A DNA stretch of 64,000 nucleotides, from positions 2,108,001-2,172,000 of the forward strand of contig NZ_CP104861.1 of assembly GCF_025426255.1 (NCBI RefSeq), written 5' to 3'. The stretch is from Pseudomonas fragi. GTDB taxonomy: Bacteria > Pseudomonadota > Gammaproteobacteria > Pseudomonadales > Pseudomonadaceae. Below, in pieces: positions 17,813-26,736 of this stretch; within the stretch, counting starts at the first letter, position 1; each line of letters starts with the position of its first letter. Both the position numbers and the translations under genes were made by a program. The notes below the pieces were generated by a model. It was given only the letters and a program-made list of their open reading frames with translations, was not told where the DNA came from and searched no databases.

Positions 17813-18040
17813 GATAAATCCAGGGAACTAAGAAACATTATTGGAGAGACAGTAATAATCCGGTGGCGATATCCGGACTTTCGCTTGCAGAAACGGCGAT
17901 CCTTAGTGTTCAACGCTTATTGCTTTTGAAATTACTCGCACGTCAAAAAGAAGAGAAAACAAAAGGGACTGCACCCCCCTCGTTGCCATGGATTATTACT
18001 GTTTCACCAACAATGTTTCTCAAACCTTTGGATTTATCCC
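17813..18040. repeat. Imperfect long inverted repeat in oprB-gcd intergenic region
   Basis: An arm at about 17813-17867 (GATAAATCCA...AGAAACATTATTGG...AGTAATAATCC) is repeated in reverse orientation at about 17985-18040 (GGATTATTACTGTTTCACC...GGATTTATCC). About 120 bases lie between the arms. The remainder of 17501-18329 holds no gene I can support; the divergent promoters of oprB and gcd must be here. Confidence 0.6.
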
Positions 18041-18329
18041 AAGAAGTGCCCGTATAAAATAGCTCAGCGTCTCCAGCTCACTCTCGGAACGTCGAGCCAG
18101 CAGTGCCCGGACAAACACCTCCCCGCGTTTCGTAGAGCCTTCGGCGTATTCATTGCGACTGCAACAACCTGCTGCGCTGATTGCCTGTGCTCGCTTGCTG
18201 TCGGCAGGGCGGTAATTCTGATTCCGACACCTGCTATGCCCAGCCCTTTACGGGTCGAACTGAACATTCGACCCAGCTGTTCGCACAGCGTGCGGGCAGT
18301 TTTGTATTCACCCATAGAGCATTCACGAA

Positions 18330-20768
18330 ATGACGAATGACCAACCATCTCAAACTTCAAGACGCTCAATGAGCACTATCGCGAGGGTGCTGTTTTCCCT
18401 GTTTGTATTTGCCGTGGCACTGGCTTTGATTTATGGCGGGATCAAACTAGTGGCGCTGGGCGGGTCAAGTTATTACTTGATCGCAGGCTTGGCTTATCTG
18501 GCACTGGCGGCACTCTTTCTGTTGCGCAAGTGTTTGGGTATTACCCTCTCTGTTGCCATATTCTTTGCAACCTGTGCCTGGGCCTTTTATGAAGTGGGTC
18601 AGTTCAGCTATTGGGAACTGCTGCCACGCTTGGTCATTCCGGCCATCATCCTGACACTCAGTCTGTGGGTCGGCGCCGCGTTGCCGGACACGTCCCTGAG
18701 CACCCGGCGCGCCGCTAACCGGTTCGGGTTTGCCGTATTCCTGGCACTGGTCGCGACATTTATTGCTGCGTTCTACCCGCACGGCGGGATCTCGAACCCG
18801 GTCGCCGCCACTGACGCACCCAAGGCCGAAGAGCCCTCCAACGCCCCTGAAAACTGGGAGTTCTTTGGGCGTAATGCCTCGGGAACACGGTTTGCTCCTT
18901 ACACGCAAATCACCCCGGACAACGTCAAGGACCTGCAGGTTGCCTGGACCTACAGAACAGGTCGTCGCACCACAGGTGCCGGCGCGGGTGTAGATGAAAA
19001 CACACCGTTGCAGATCGGCAATGTTCTGTACTCGTGCACACCGGAAAACCTGATAACCGCGCTGGACGGTGATACCGGGACCCCGCTCTGGAAATTCGAT
19101 CCCAAAGCCAAAAGTGAAGAGCACGTGACCTGCCGTGGCGTGGGCTATTACGACATCGATAAAGACGACAGTCTGAGCGCTGAGGTCAAGGCGTCATATG
19201 GCAATGAGCAGCAGTGCCGCCAGCGTATTCTGGTGTCGTCTGTGGATGCCCGTTTGTTTGCGCTTGATGCGCATACCGGCACCCTGTGTCCGAGCTTTGG
19301 CGACAACGGTTATGTCGATCTCAAGAAAGGCATGGGCCCGACTGAAAACAGCAAGCGCTATCACCCCACCTCGCTGCCGGTTGTCATGGGCCACCTCACC
19401 GTGGTCGGTGGCTGGGTACGGGACATTGTGGCGGGCGAACCTTCCGGCGCCGTTCGCGCATTCGACGTTCTGACAGGTGCGTTGGTGTGGGCCTGGGATG
19501 TAGGTGCACCTGAGGGCAAGAACACAGCGGCAGACGATCATCAGTTCGCTCTGGAGACGCCTAACGTCTGGACAATTCCGACCTACGATAAAGAGTTGAA
19601 TCTGGTCTACCTGCCTACGGGCAATGGCCCGCCCGACTACTGGGGTGGTGATCGCAACCAGGTTAAAGAGCAGTTTGGCACGGCCGTCGTTGCAGTCGAT
19701 GCATCAACCGGTAAAGCCAAATGGGTTTATCAGATCGTTCACCACGACGTCTGGGACTATGACCTGCCTTCGCAGCCTGTGCTCTATGACATCAAAAACG
19801 CCCAGGGCGAGAAGACTCCGGTCTTGATCCAGACCAGCAAGACCGGCAACATTTTTGTGCTGGATCGCCGTACCGGCAAGCCGGTTACAGAAGTTGAAGA
19901 ACGCGCGGTTCCTACCTCTCCAGCAGCAGAAGGCGAGCACCTGTCGCCTACCCAGCCGTTCTCGGTCGGGATGCCGACCATTGGTGTCGACCCGCTGACC
20001 GAGAAGTCGATGTGGGGCGTGACGACTTTTGACCAACTGTATTGCCGGATCATGTTCAAAGACTCCGTCTACCTGGGTCCGTTTACACCGCCAAGTGAAA
20101 AACCGTACATCGAATGGCCTGGCTTGCTGGGCGGCATGAACTGGGGTGGCATCTCCATCGACGAAAACACCGGCATGATGTTCGTCAATGACATGCGCAT
20201 GCCGCTGCGGATGTCACTGGTCAAAAAGGAAGACACCAAGAAGTTCAACGTGTCGACCGATGAAGTCCCGGGCTTCATGGGAACCATTCGCCCACAAGTC
20301 GCCGGTATCTATGGCGGTGTGAAAATCGACATTCTGCAGTCACCACTGGGCGTACCGTGCAACTCACCACCCTTCGGCAGCATGAGCGCCATTGACCTCA
20401 ACACCCAGAAACTGGTCTGGCAGGTTCCGTTGGGCACCGTCCAGGACACTGGCCCTCTGGGGATCAAAACGCATATGCCAATCCCGCTGGGCATGCCAAC
20501 ACTGGGTGGCCCGACCTCAACGGCATCTGGCCTGGTGTTCTTCGCCGGCACCCAGGACTACTACCTGCGAGCGCTGGATTCGGCCACCGGTAAAGAAGTC
20601 TGGAAAGCCCGCCTGCCGGTTGGCGCGGTTGCAGCCCCGCTGATCTACAAATCACCCACCACCGGGAAGCAGTACGTGGTCATCTCCGCAGGTGGCATGA
20701 GCCACTCGCCTGATGTCGGTGACTACATCATTGCCTATGCATTGCCGGACAGCATCATCCAGAAATAA
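18330..20768 (+). CDS. gcd: Membrane-bound PQQ-dependent glucose dehydrogenase
   Basis: 812 residues, the usual length of Gcd (mGDH). Five N-terminal membrane helices (residues ~15-150) are followed by a periplasmic eight-bladed PQQ propeller starting at NWEFFGRNASGTRFAPYTQI. Visible cofactor/active-site segments are HVTCRGVGYYD, RRILVSSVDARLFALDA-like RILVSSVDARLFALDA, VHHDVWDYDLPSQPVLYD and VFFAGTQDYYLRALDSATG. The enzyme oxidises glucose to gluconolactone in the periplasm and feeds electrons to ubiquinone; gluconate formed this way also solubilises phosphate. ATG at 18330 is taken; an in-frame ATG at 18369 is possible. It ends in a good terminator. Confidence 0.95.
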   Translation: MTNDQPSQTSRRSMSTIARVLFSLFVFAVALALIYGGIKLVALGGSSYYLIAGLAYLALAALFLLRKCLGITLSVAIFFATCAWAFYEVGQFSYWELLPRLVIPAIILTLSLWVGAALPDTSLSTRRAANRFGFAVFLALVATFIAAFYPHGGISNPVAATDAPKAEEPSNAPENWEFFGRNASGTRFAPYTQITPDNVKDLQVAWTYRTGRRTTGAGAGVDENTPLQIGNVLYSCTPENLITALDGDTGTPLWKFDPKAKSEEHVTCRGVGYYDIDKDDSLSAEVKASYGNEQQCRQRILVSSVDARLFALDAHTGTLCPSFGDNGYVDLKKGMGPTENSKRYHPTSLPVVMGHLTVVGGWVRDIVAGEPSGAVRAFDVLTGALVWAWDVGAPEGKNTAADDHQFALETPNVWTIPTYDKELNLVYLPTGNGPPDYWGGDRNQVKEQFGTAVVAVDASTGKAKWVYQIVHHDVWDYDLPSQPVLYDIKNAQGEKTPVLIQTSKTGNIFVLDRRTGKPVTEVEERAVPTSPAAEGEHLSPTQPFSVGMPTIGVDPLTEKSMWGVTTFDQLYCRIMFKDSVYLGPFTPPSEKPYIEWPGLLGGMNWGGISIDENTGMMFVNDMRMPLRMSLVKKEDTKKFNVSTDEVPGFMGTIRPQVAGIYGGVKIDILQSPLGVPCNSPPFGSMSAIDLNTQKLVWQVPLGTVQDTGPLGIKTHMPIPLGMPTLGGPTSTASGLVFFAGTQDYYLRALDSATGKEVWKARLPVGAVAAPLIYKSPTTGKQYVVISAGGMSHSPDVGDYIIAYALPDSIIQK

Positions 20769-20794
20769 CGCCTTGATTGACGTTAACTGAAATG

Positions 20795-20826
20795 GCCCGC
20801 CTGCTCCCCAACAGGCGGGCTTTTTT
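20795..20826 (+). terminator. Rho-independent terminator after gcd
   Basis: GCCCGCCTG (20795-20803) pairs with CAGGCGGGC (20812-20820) and is followed by six T residues. Confidence 0.93.
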
Positions 20827-20941
20827 GTTCAATGCCAGTTGTTGTTCGGCTTCGGCCTAAATAACGCCCTTAAATTTGGTGCTTGTTACGAGGAGAGGGC
20901 TTCGACTGATCTCATAGATCCGGTAGTCTGCTTTCGACCTA

Positions 20942-21099
20942 GGCTGTGTAAAAACGTTTTTCAGTGCGAAAGTTACTCAAAACCAGACTGGAAACCGCGC
21001 TTCTACGCAAAATCCACATCTGTGATGTGCTGATGAATTTCAGATTTAACGTAGAAGCGCGCACTTCGAATTTGGCGACTCGTTTTTACACACTCTGGA
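20942..21099 (+). repeat. MITE-like repeat, copy A
   Basis: Terminal inverted repeats GTGTAAAAACG (20946-20956) and CGTTTTTACAC (21081-21091) enclose an internal dyad GCGCTTCTACG / CGTAGAAGCGC. The same ~160-170 bp unit is found at 28466-28632, 37483-37648 and, inverted, 43811-43978. It has no coding capacity. Apart from it and the adjacent 45-bp repeat, 20827-21210 is empty. Confidence 0.85.
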
Positions 21100-21146
21100 C
21101 CATAAACAGTCGCTCAAATGTTTCTACGAAACCAGGGGCGATTCAG
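21097..21146 (-). repeat. 45-bp insertion-sequence-end-like repeat, copy 1
   Basis: Read on the minus strand it begins CTGAATCGCCCCTGGTTTCG and continues TAGAAACATTTGAGCGACTG. Related copies lie at 22839, 25061, 34639 and 43766. It abuts MITE copy A. Confidence 0.75.
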
Positions 21147-21210
21147 AGATTATACTGGCAGAGCTGCTATTCGCAGCAGGAATACAACAATAGAGGTGTC
21201 ACGGTAGACA

Positions 21211-22842
21211 ATGACGGAAAGAGCAGGCAACCCCAAGAATTCGTCCACCGATGAGAACGTGAGCACGAGGCAGCCAGCAGTCATTCTGGACTTACGTTGG
21301 CTCATTCTTACCCTCGTACTGTTATCTGTCCTGGCTACGTTGGGCAATAGTCTCATCACGGCATATAGAGTGCAGCGGGATGCTTTGATGGACCATGCGC
21401 TGCAATCAAACAGTGCTTATGCGTCAAAAGTAGCTTCAAGCCTCTCTGAATTCATTCATTCTGCACAAAGCCATCTGCGTTATAGCGCCGACGAGTTGGG
21501 CAAGGAGTGGGGTAATGCCAAGGTACTGCGGGCCGAAGCTGTACGCCTACAAAAGCAGGATGCAGATTTTAACTCGATAGCGATTGTCGATACTAATGCC
21601 AAAGTTCTGGAAGCGTACCCAGACACACTGCAAATCAATGGTTCAACTTTGCGATCGGATGCGATTCGAAAAGCCATCGATGTGAAACGTCCTTACATTA
21701 GCTCAGCTTATGAATCAGCAGCTGGTAATCTGGTCGTATTCGTCTCAGAACCTATTTATGATTCCTCAAACCGTTACATTGGAATCATAGGCGGTTCGAT
21801 TTACCTGCAGCAGGATAGTGTACTTCACACGTTAATCAGCCGGCACTTTAACCATGAAGGTACATTTGCCTTCATCGCCGATCAGGATCGTCAACTACTT
21901 TATCATCCTGATGCGTCGCGTATTGGTGAGACCCTCGGATGGAGCAAGACCGTGGATGCTGCTTTACGTGGCGAAAGTGGGTCCGTGGCCGTGCCTAATT
22001 ATAAGGGCATACCGATGCTTGCTGGATATGCTCAGGTGCCTGGAGCCGGTTGGGCCGTCGTCGTACAGCAGCCTCGCGAGGTTAGCCTTGCACCCTTGAA
22101 CACGTTGATGCACGACATGATTTTTGGGATGCTACCTGCTGCATTGATCGGCTTTGTACTGATTTGGATAGGTGCTCTGATGATCTGTCGGCCATTGCAC
22201 CAGCTTTCCACGATCGCAGGGCAATTGGCTGCAACGCAAGCCTCTGAGCAACTTCGAAACGTGAAGGCATGGTATCTGGAGGCCTTTTCTATCCGTCAAG
22301 CGATGCTGGCCGGTGTGTACCTATTACAAGCAAAGATGGGGCGTCTAAGCCAGCAGGCGCTTTCTGACCCTCTGACAGGTCTGGCGAATCGTCGAGCGAT
22401 GAATGATGAGTTGCGGGGGCTGGAGCAGGCAGGTCGAACTTATTCCATATTGTCACTGGATATAGACCATTTCAAAAGGGTAAATGACACCTTCGGCCAT
22501 GACAAAGGTGATGTGGCGATAAAGCAGGTTGCGGAAACACTCCTCAGTCATTCACGCAATGGTGACTTCGCTTGCCGAGCGGGTGGAGAGGAGTTCTTGC
22601 TGATTTTGCCGGAGACCGGTGTCGATTCGGCGAGCATAATTGCCGAGCGAATTCGCCAGGCAATCGCTACATGCGACATTTCTGGTGTTGGACATATTAC
22701 GGCTTCGATCGGTGTCGCGACTTGTGAACACATATCTACTACCTCAGAGGTTGTACTCAAGAGGGCGGACGAATGCTTGTATCGTGCCAAACAAGGGGGG
22801 CGTAATCGCGTGGAGTCGAGTCCTCAATCTGGATCCGAATGA
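21211..22842 (+). CDS. Membrane diguanylate cyclase with periplasmic Cache-like sensor (DGC 1)
   Basis: 543 residues. A helix at ~28-50 (LILTLVLLSVLATLGN) and a second at ~303-327 (PAALIGFVLIWIGALMIC) bracket a ~250-residue periplasmic sensor of the dCache type. The C-terminal GGDEF domain has DIDHFKRVNDTFGHDKGD and an active GGEEF site (458-462), preceded at the right distance by an inhibitory RxxD site (RNGD, 449-452). It should make cyclic di-GMP with product inhibition. The stop codon lies in a 45-bp IS-end-like repeat, and an inverted copy lies just upstream of the gene. Start ATG at 21211. Confidence 0.9.
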   Translation: MTERAGNPKNSSTDENVSTRQPAVILDLRWLILTLVLLSVLATLGNSLITAYRVQRDALMDHALQSNSAYASKVASSLSEFIHSAQSHLRYSADELGKEWGNAKVLRAEAVRLQKQDADFNSIAIVDTNAKVLEAYPDTLQINGSTLRSDAIRKAIDVKRPYISSAYESAAGNLVVFVSEPIYDSSNRYIGIIGGSIYLQQDSVLHTLISRHFNHEGTFAFIADQDRQLLYHPDASRIGETLGWSKTVDAALRGESGSVAVPNYKGIPMLAGYAQVPGAGWAVVVQQPREVSLAPLNTLMHDMIFGMLPAALIGFVLIWIGALMICRPLHQLSTIAGQLAATQASEQLRNVKAWYLEAFSIRQAMLAGVYLLQAKMGRLSQQALSDPLTGLANRRAMNDELRGLEQAGRTYSILSLDIDHFKRVNDTFGHDKGDVAIKQVAETLLSHSRNGDFACRAGGEEFLLILPETGVDSASIIAERIRQAIATCDISGVGHITASIGVATCEHISTTSEVVLKRADECLYRAKQGGRNRVESSPQSGSE

Positions 22843-22863
22843 ATCGCCCCTTGATCGTAGATA
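22839..22863 (+). repeat. 45-bp IS-end-like repeat, copy 2 (partial)
   Basis: ATGAATCGCCCCTTGATCG matches the first ~25 bases of the repeat family and supplies the stop codon of DGC 1. The rest of 22864-22959 holds nothing recognisable. Confidence 0.5.
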
Positions 22864-22959
22864 TATCCAATTACAACCCATAACGAGGCCAATCAAAATA
22901 ACAGAGGCAGCAGACCAGTATCGGCAAGCAGGGGTAATTCGAAATTACCCCTCAAGAAC

Positions 22960-23970
22960 TTAGGCAATTTTAATAACTACCTTGCCGAAAGCTCCCCTCT
23001 CTAAATGTTCATAAGCTTGGCGTGCCTCTGCAAACGAATAGACCTTGTCTATTACTGGTCTGATTTGGTTCTCGTTGAGAAAGGCGTTCATGCGGTCGAA
23101 AGCCGAGCGTGGCGCGACTGCAATGCCACGGATGGTCGTCTGCCGGAAAATCAACGGCATCAGGCCAAGCTCGGTGGTCTGCCCTGTCAGGAAGCCGATC
23201 TGTGCGATCTTGCCAGCCGCCTTGGTCGCTGCGATCGACTGGTTCAGGCCATTGCCACCGGCAACGTCCAGGAGCAAGTCGACCCCTTTGCCGTCGGTGA
23301 GCTTCAGCACTTGCTCTTCCCAGTCAGGGTGGGTCCGGTAGTTCACTCCGGCGACTGCGCCCAGTTTCATGGCAGCCTCCAGATTCGCGTCATTGCTCGA
23401 TGTAACTATGACTCTGGCGCCCAGCGCGGTAGCCAGTTGAATAGCAAAGATCGACACACCGCCAGTACCCTGGACAAGAACGCTATCTCCCGCTTTGATC
23501 TGGCCGTAGTCCACGAGTGAGTACCAGGCTGTAAGCGCAGCAATAGGCAGTGTCGAAGCTTCTTCGTCGGACATATTATCGGGGGCGCGCACAGCGCTAT
23601 CCTCGTGAATGATCATGTACTCGGCAAGACCGCCTGGTAGGGGCGAGCCAAAGCAGTAATCCGGTTCGTCCGGGCCAGGGGGGCCATCAATCCAGCGCGA
23701 ATACAAGTGCGAGTTTACCCTGTCCCCAACCCTGAATCGGCTTACCCCTTCACCAACAGCTACTACCGTTCCAGCTGCATCACTCACGGGTATCAGCGGT
23801 TTGGGCACCTTATGTGGCTCGTAAATACCGTCGACGATGGCTTTGTCGCGGAAGTTGAGAGAAACAGCACCAACTTTGACCAGCAACTCTCCTGCCTTCG
23901 GTTCCGAAGTAGGGGTGTCACGAAGGACTAAATTGTCGAGACCAAAATCATTCAGAAGCCAGGCTTTCAT
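22960..23970 (-). CDS. Zinc-independent MDR-family alcohol dehydrogenase / quinone oxidoreductase
   Basis: 336 residues of the medium-chain dehydrogenase/reductase superfamily. An N-terminal GroES-like domain (GELLVKVGAVSLNFRDKAIV, VGDRVNSHLYSRW) is followed by a Rossmann domain with the nucleotide loop VLVQGTGGVSIFAIQLA. The structural zinc cysteines are missing, as in quinone-oxidoreductase-like members that reduce small carbonyls or quinones with NAD(P)H. It is divergent from the LysR gene at 24137, which probably regulates it. Start ATG at 23970, 166 bases from the regulator. Confidence 0.88.
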   Translation of the reverse strand: MKAWLLNDFGLDNLVLRDTPTSEPKAGELLVKVGAVSLNFRDKAIVDGIYEPHKVPKPLIPVSDAAGTVVAVGEGVSRFRVGDRVNSHLYSRWIDGPPGPDEPDYCFGSPLPGGLAEYMIIHEDSAVRAPDNMSDEEASTLPIAALTAWYSLVDYGQIKAGDSVLVQGTGGVSIFAIQLATALGARVIVTSSNDANLEAAMKLGAVAGVNYRTHPDWEEQVLKLTDGKGVDLLLDVAGGNGLNQSIAATKAAGKIAQIGFLTGQTTELGLMPLIFRQTTIRGIAVAPRSAFDRMNAFLNENQIRPVIDKVYSFAEARQAYEHLERGAFGKVVIKIA

Positions 23971-24136
23971 TTCGTTTCTCCTTAAAGGGCACCAGTCATA
24001 CCTGGTGTGGTGCAGCCATTGTTCCCTTTGAGTCGACTACGATAAATACGCTAGGCAGAACAAGACTATTCCCTCTGGAGGCAACAATGCCTTAGATTTG
24101 ATGCTTTTAGCAGCAACAAAACCTACGTGAGGGTCT

Positions 24137-25075
24137 ATGGAACTGCTTCAATCAATGCAGGTTTTTGTTCGTGTTGCCGAGCTTGGGAGCTTCACGAAAG
24201 CCGCTGATGCCACTCAATTGGGGCGACCTCAGGTCACCAGGGCCATACAGGAGCTGGAAGCGTCTCTTGGGGTGAGACTTTTTCAGCGTACGACTCGACA
24301 AGTTCGGCTGACGACTGAGGGGGAGCAGTTTTACGAACGGGTCATGGATATTCTAGGACGCCTCGCTGAGACGACATCAATGTTCGATACTTCGGGGGCA
24401 TCCCTTCGTGGAAAACTGCGAGTTGATATTCCATCGGCACTTTCCCAGCCTGCATTCATCACAAGTTTGAGAGAGTTCACCCATAGTCATCCGCAAATCG
24501 AAATGGCTTTGGGGGTTACCGATCGTACGGTGGATCTGGTCGCTGAAGGTGTCGACTGCGTGCTCAGGATTGGAGATTTGCCGGACTCCAGTCTGGTAGC
24601 CCGTCGTATTGGAATGGCAACTATGGTGACGTGCGCGGCGCCAGGATATATCCAAGAGTTCGGGGCGCCGGATACTCTGGAGGCGCTGGACACTCACCGT
24701 TGCATAAGTTTTCTCTCCGGTCAGAACCACCGTCGGCTCCCCTGGCAATTCTCGCAGGGCGGCATCGACAGGGGTTACGTAAGTCACCGCGGCATCGTCG
24801 TCAATGAGTCCAACGCTTATGTGCAATGTGGCGTAGCCGGTTTTGGCATTCTTCAGGCTCCGGGAATCGCGCTGGAGCGGTATCTGGCTGAAGGGTCGCT
24901 GGTTGAAGTGCTTGAGAACTATCGGCCAAGACCGCGCCCGGTGTCCGTGTTGTATCCGAGCAGAACGCACCTCGCCCCTCAGGTTCATGCTTTTGTCGAC
25001 TGGGTAAGTCAGCGGTTTGCACTTCTTTATCCTGTATGGCTTGAAAAAATAGCTCCGGGACTGAATCGTCCCTAG
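24137..25075 (+). CDS. LysR-family transcriptional regulator
   Basis: 312 residues. The N-terminal winged helix-turn-helix is clear (VFVRVAELGSFTKAADATQL, QVTRAIQELEASLGVRLFQR) and the remainder is the periplasmic-binding-like effector domain (CrgA/AaeR-like subgroup with RGKLRVDIPSALSQ). The gene is divergent from the MDR dehydrogenase at 22960-23970, its likely target. Its last codons (GLNRP, stop TAG) are formed by a 45-bp IS-end-like repeat, so the original C-terminus may have been altered by insertion. Confidence 0.92.
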   Translation: MELLQSMQVFVRVAELGSFTKAADATQLGRPQVTRAIQELEASLGVRLFQRTTRQVRLTTEGEQFYERVMDILGRLAETTSMFDTSGASLRGKLRVDIPSALSQPAFITSLREFTHSHPQIEMALGVTDRTVDLVAEGVDCVLRIGDLPDSSLVARRIGMATMVTCAAPGYIQEFGAPDTLEALDTHRCISFLSGQNHRRLPWQFSQGGIDRGYVSHRGIVVNESNAYVQCGVAGFGILQAPGIALERYLAEGSLVEVLENYRPRPRPVSVLYPSRTHLAPQVHAFVDWVSQRFALLYPVWLEKIAPGLNRP

Positions 25076-25108
25076 TTTCGTAGACAGCTTTGAGCGGCTG
25101 CTTTGTAT
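25061..25108 (+). repeat. 45-bp IS-end-like repeat, copy 3
   Basis: CTGAATCGTCCCTAGTTTCG then TAGACAGCTTTGAGCGGCTG. It supplies the end of the preceding LysR reading frame. Confidence 0.75.
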
Positions 25109-25149
25109 CCGTCCGGCGAAGTCATCTATCCCGGCCTGCAAAGCCAAGA

Positions 25150-25525
25150 CATGGTGTGCACTTAAATTTAAGTGGACACCAGTTCTAGCCTTTTAAGCGG
25201 GTCTTTTCATGCAGCCACAACGCCGTTCCTACTCCAAACCCTTCAAGGCCCAGGTTATTCAAGAGTGTGCTCAGCCCGGAGCCTCGATTGCCAATGTCGC
25301 GTTGACCCACAGCCTCAACGCGAACCTCGTCCATAAATGGATTCGAGTGCAAACGCAGAAAACCATGCAGCCGCTTGCGCGACCTTTCTTCGAGACCTGT
25401 TGCGATGATCCGTATCGACTCAATCTGGCTCGCCACCGAGCCCATGGATATGCGCGCCGGCACTGAAACCGCACTGGCGCGGGTGGTTGCGGTTGTTGCC
25501 ACATCAGTGGGTGCCTTCTGACTTT
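25150..25525 (+). mobile_element. IS66-family remnant (tnpA with internal deletion, tnpB start)
   Basis: From ATG 25209 the frame starts as an IS66 TnpA (YSKPFKAQVIQECAQPGAS, NANLVHKWIRVQTQK). The middle of tnpA is missing, but its original C-terminus LRDLLR with TGA survives in another frame at 25391-25408. It overlaps, as ATGA, the start of TnpB at 25405 (MIRIDSIWLATEPMDMRAG), which breaks off at a stop at 25521. The transposase gene tnpC is absent here. The element is dead. Positions 25526-25676 contain no recognisable feature. Confidence 0.85.
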
Positions 25526-25676
25526 CGCAAAGTGCGTTGACGGCACGCTGACGGTTGCCGTGGGCCTCGGGATCGCACTGATGGTTTAGCAGACGCGGCA
25601 GGCGTCAGCGCATCGCGACGAAGTGCCTGGATAGGCGCAGGTGATGGGCATCGGCGCCTACGTGGCCCAGTCCGGA

Positions 25677-26564
25677 TCAGGTTTTGAAAAGCTCCGTGCC
25701 CATGAAGTCGATGAACGCGCGCAGCTTCGGCGCCCGGTGCTTACTCGATGGCCAAAGCATGCGGAAGGTGCCCTGATGCTGGTTGAAGTCGTCCAGCACC
25801 GTCACCAGTTCGCCGGCCGCAATGGCATCACGCACCATGAAGTCCGGCAGGCAGGCGATTCCAAGGCCATCGCGGGCGACGTGAAGCAGGGCCTCGGTGG
25901 TGTTGCATACCATCGAAGCCAAGAGGACGGGTTCTGCCTCGCCCTCCGGCCTGCACAAGGGCCACGGCTCGAGCTTGCCGGTACTCGGGAACTTATGTTG
26001 CAGGCCAGCGTGGCCACTCAGGTCGGCGGGTACGCGCGGAGTGCCGCGTGCGGTGATGTATAGGGGCGAGGCAACCAATAGCAGCTTGAAGGTGCCCAGT
26101 GTGCGGGACATCAACCGGGAGTCGGCCAGTTCTCCGGTGCGAATGACGGCATCGAATCCATCCTCAATTACATCAACCAGCCGATCCGAGAAATCCACAT
26201 CCAGTTCGATGGCGGGGTAGCGGTGCATAAAGGCCGTCAGCGCCGGCATAACCAAGCTGCTGACCAGCGGAATGCTCACGCGCAGCTTGCCTTGAGGGGA
26301 CTGCCTGGTTTCCGACAGTTCCAATTGCGCCGCCTCGACCTCGCAGAGGATGCGTCGACAACGCTCCAGGAACAGCGTGCCTTCGGCGGTCAGCGTGATG
26401 CTGCGAGTGCTGCGGTGGAGAAGGCGCACGCCTAGGCGCTCTTCCAGCCGGGCCACACTCTTGCCCACAGCGGAAGACGAGACGCCGAGCACGCGCCCGG
26501 CTTGCGAAAAGCTACGGGCTTCCGCCGCCTGCACGAAGAACGCGATGCCGTTGAGGGAGTCCAT
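25677..26564 (-). CDS. LysR-family transcriptional regulator
   Basis: 295 residues with a canonical HTH (FFVQAAEARSFSQAGRVLGV, SAVGKSVARLEERLGVRLLH) and a CrgA-like effector domain (GKLRVSIPLVSSLVMPALTA). It is divergent from the MFS transporter at 26737, and the 170-base spacer should carry both promoters and the regulator site. Base composition is higher in GC than in the preceding genes, so it arrived with the transporter as one cassette (inference). Confidence 0.92.
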   Translation of the reverse strand: MDSLNGIAFFVQAAEARSFSQAGRVLGVSSSAVGKSVARLEERLGVRLLHRSTRSITLTAEGTLFLERCRRILCEVEAAQLELSETRQSPQGKLRVSIPLVSSLVMPALTAFMHRYPAIELDVDFSDRLVDVIEDGFDAVIRTGELADSRLMSRTLGTFKLLLVASPLYITARGTPRVPADLSGHAGLQHKFPSTGKLEPWPLCRPEGEAEPVLLASMVCNTTEALLHVARDGLGIACLPDFMVRDAIAAGELVTVLDDFNQHQGTFRMLWPSSKHRAPKLRAFIDFMGTELFKT

Positions 26565-26736
26565 TCTTCACCGATATAAGAAAATTTGTCCGATATGTTC
26601 GGAACCTTAGCCTATTTTTCTTGAGCGGGCCCGCACTTACGCTGACGGCTGCACAGGTTAGATCCGGCTGTCTGCTTTGTTTTCGAGATTTAGGACGGCT
26701 GCCTGACCTTCTAATCACTCTTTGCGGATGCTTCCC

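Noticed and set aside
18064..18369. A 101-codon minus-strand frame overlapping the start of gcd, and a neighbouring frame reading STKRGEVFVRALLARRSESE
   Set aside because: The first overlaps the well-supported gcd N-terminus and the second has no start or clear family. They look like a repeated, decayed Pseudomonas sequence, not a gene I can support.
22960..23970. Zinc-dependent alcohol dehydrogenase
   Set aside because: The catalytic and structural zinc Cys/His set is not present; the sequence fits the zinc-independent quinone-oxidoreductase-like branch.
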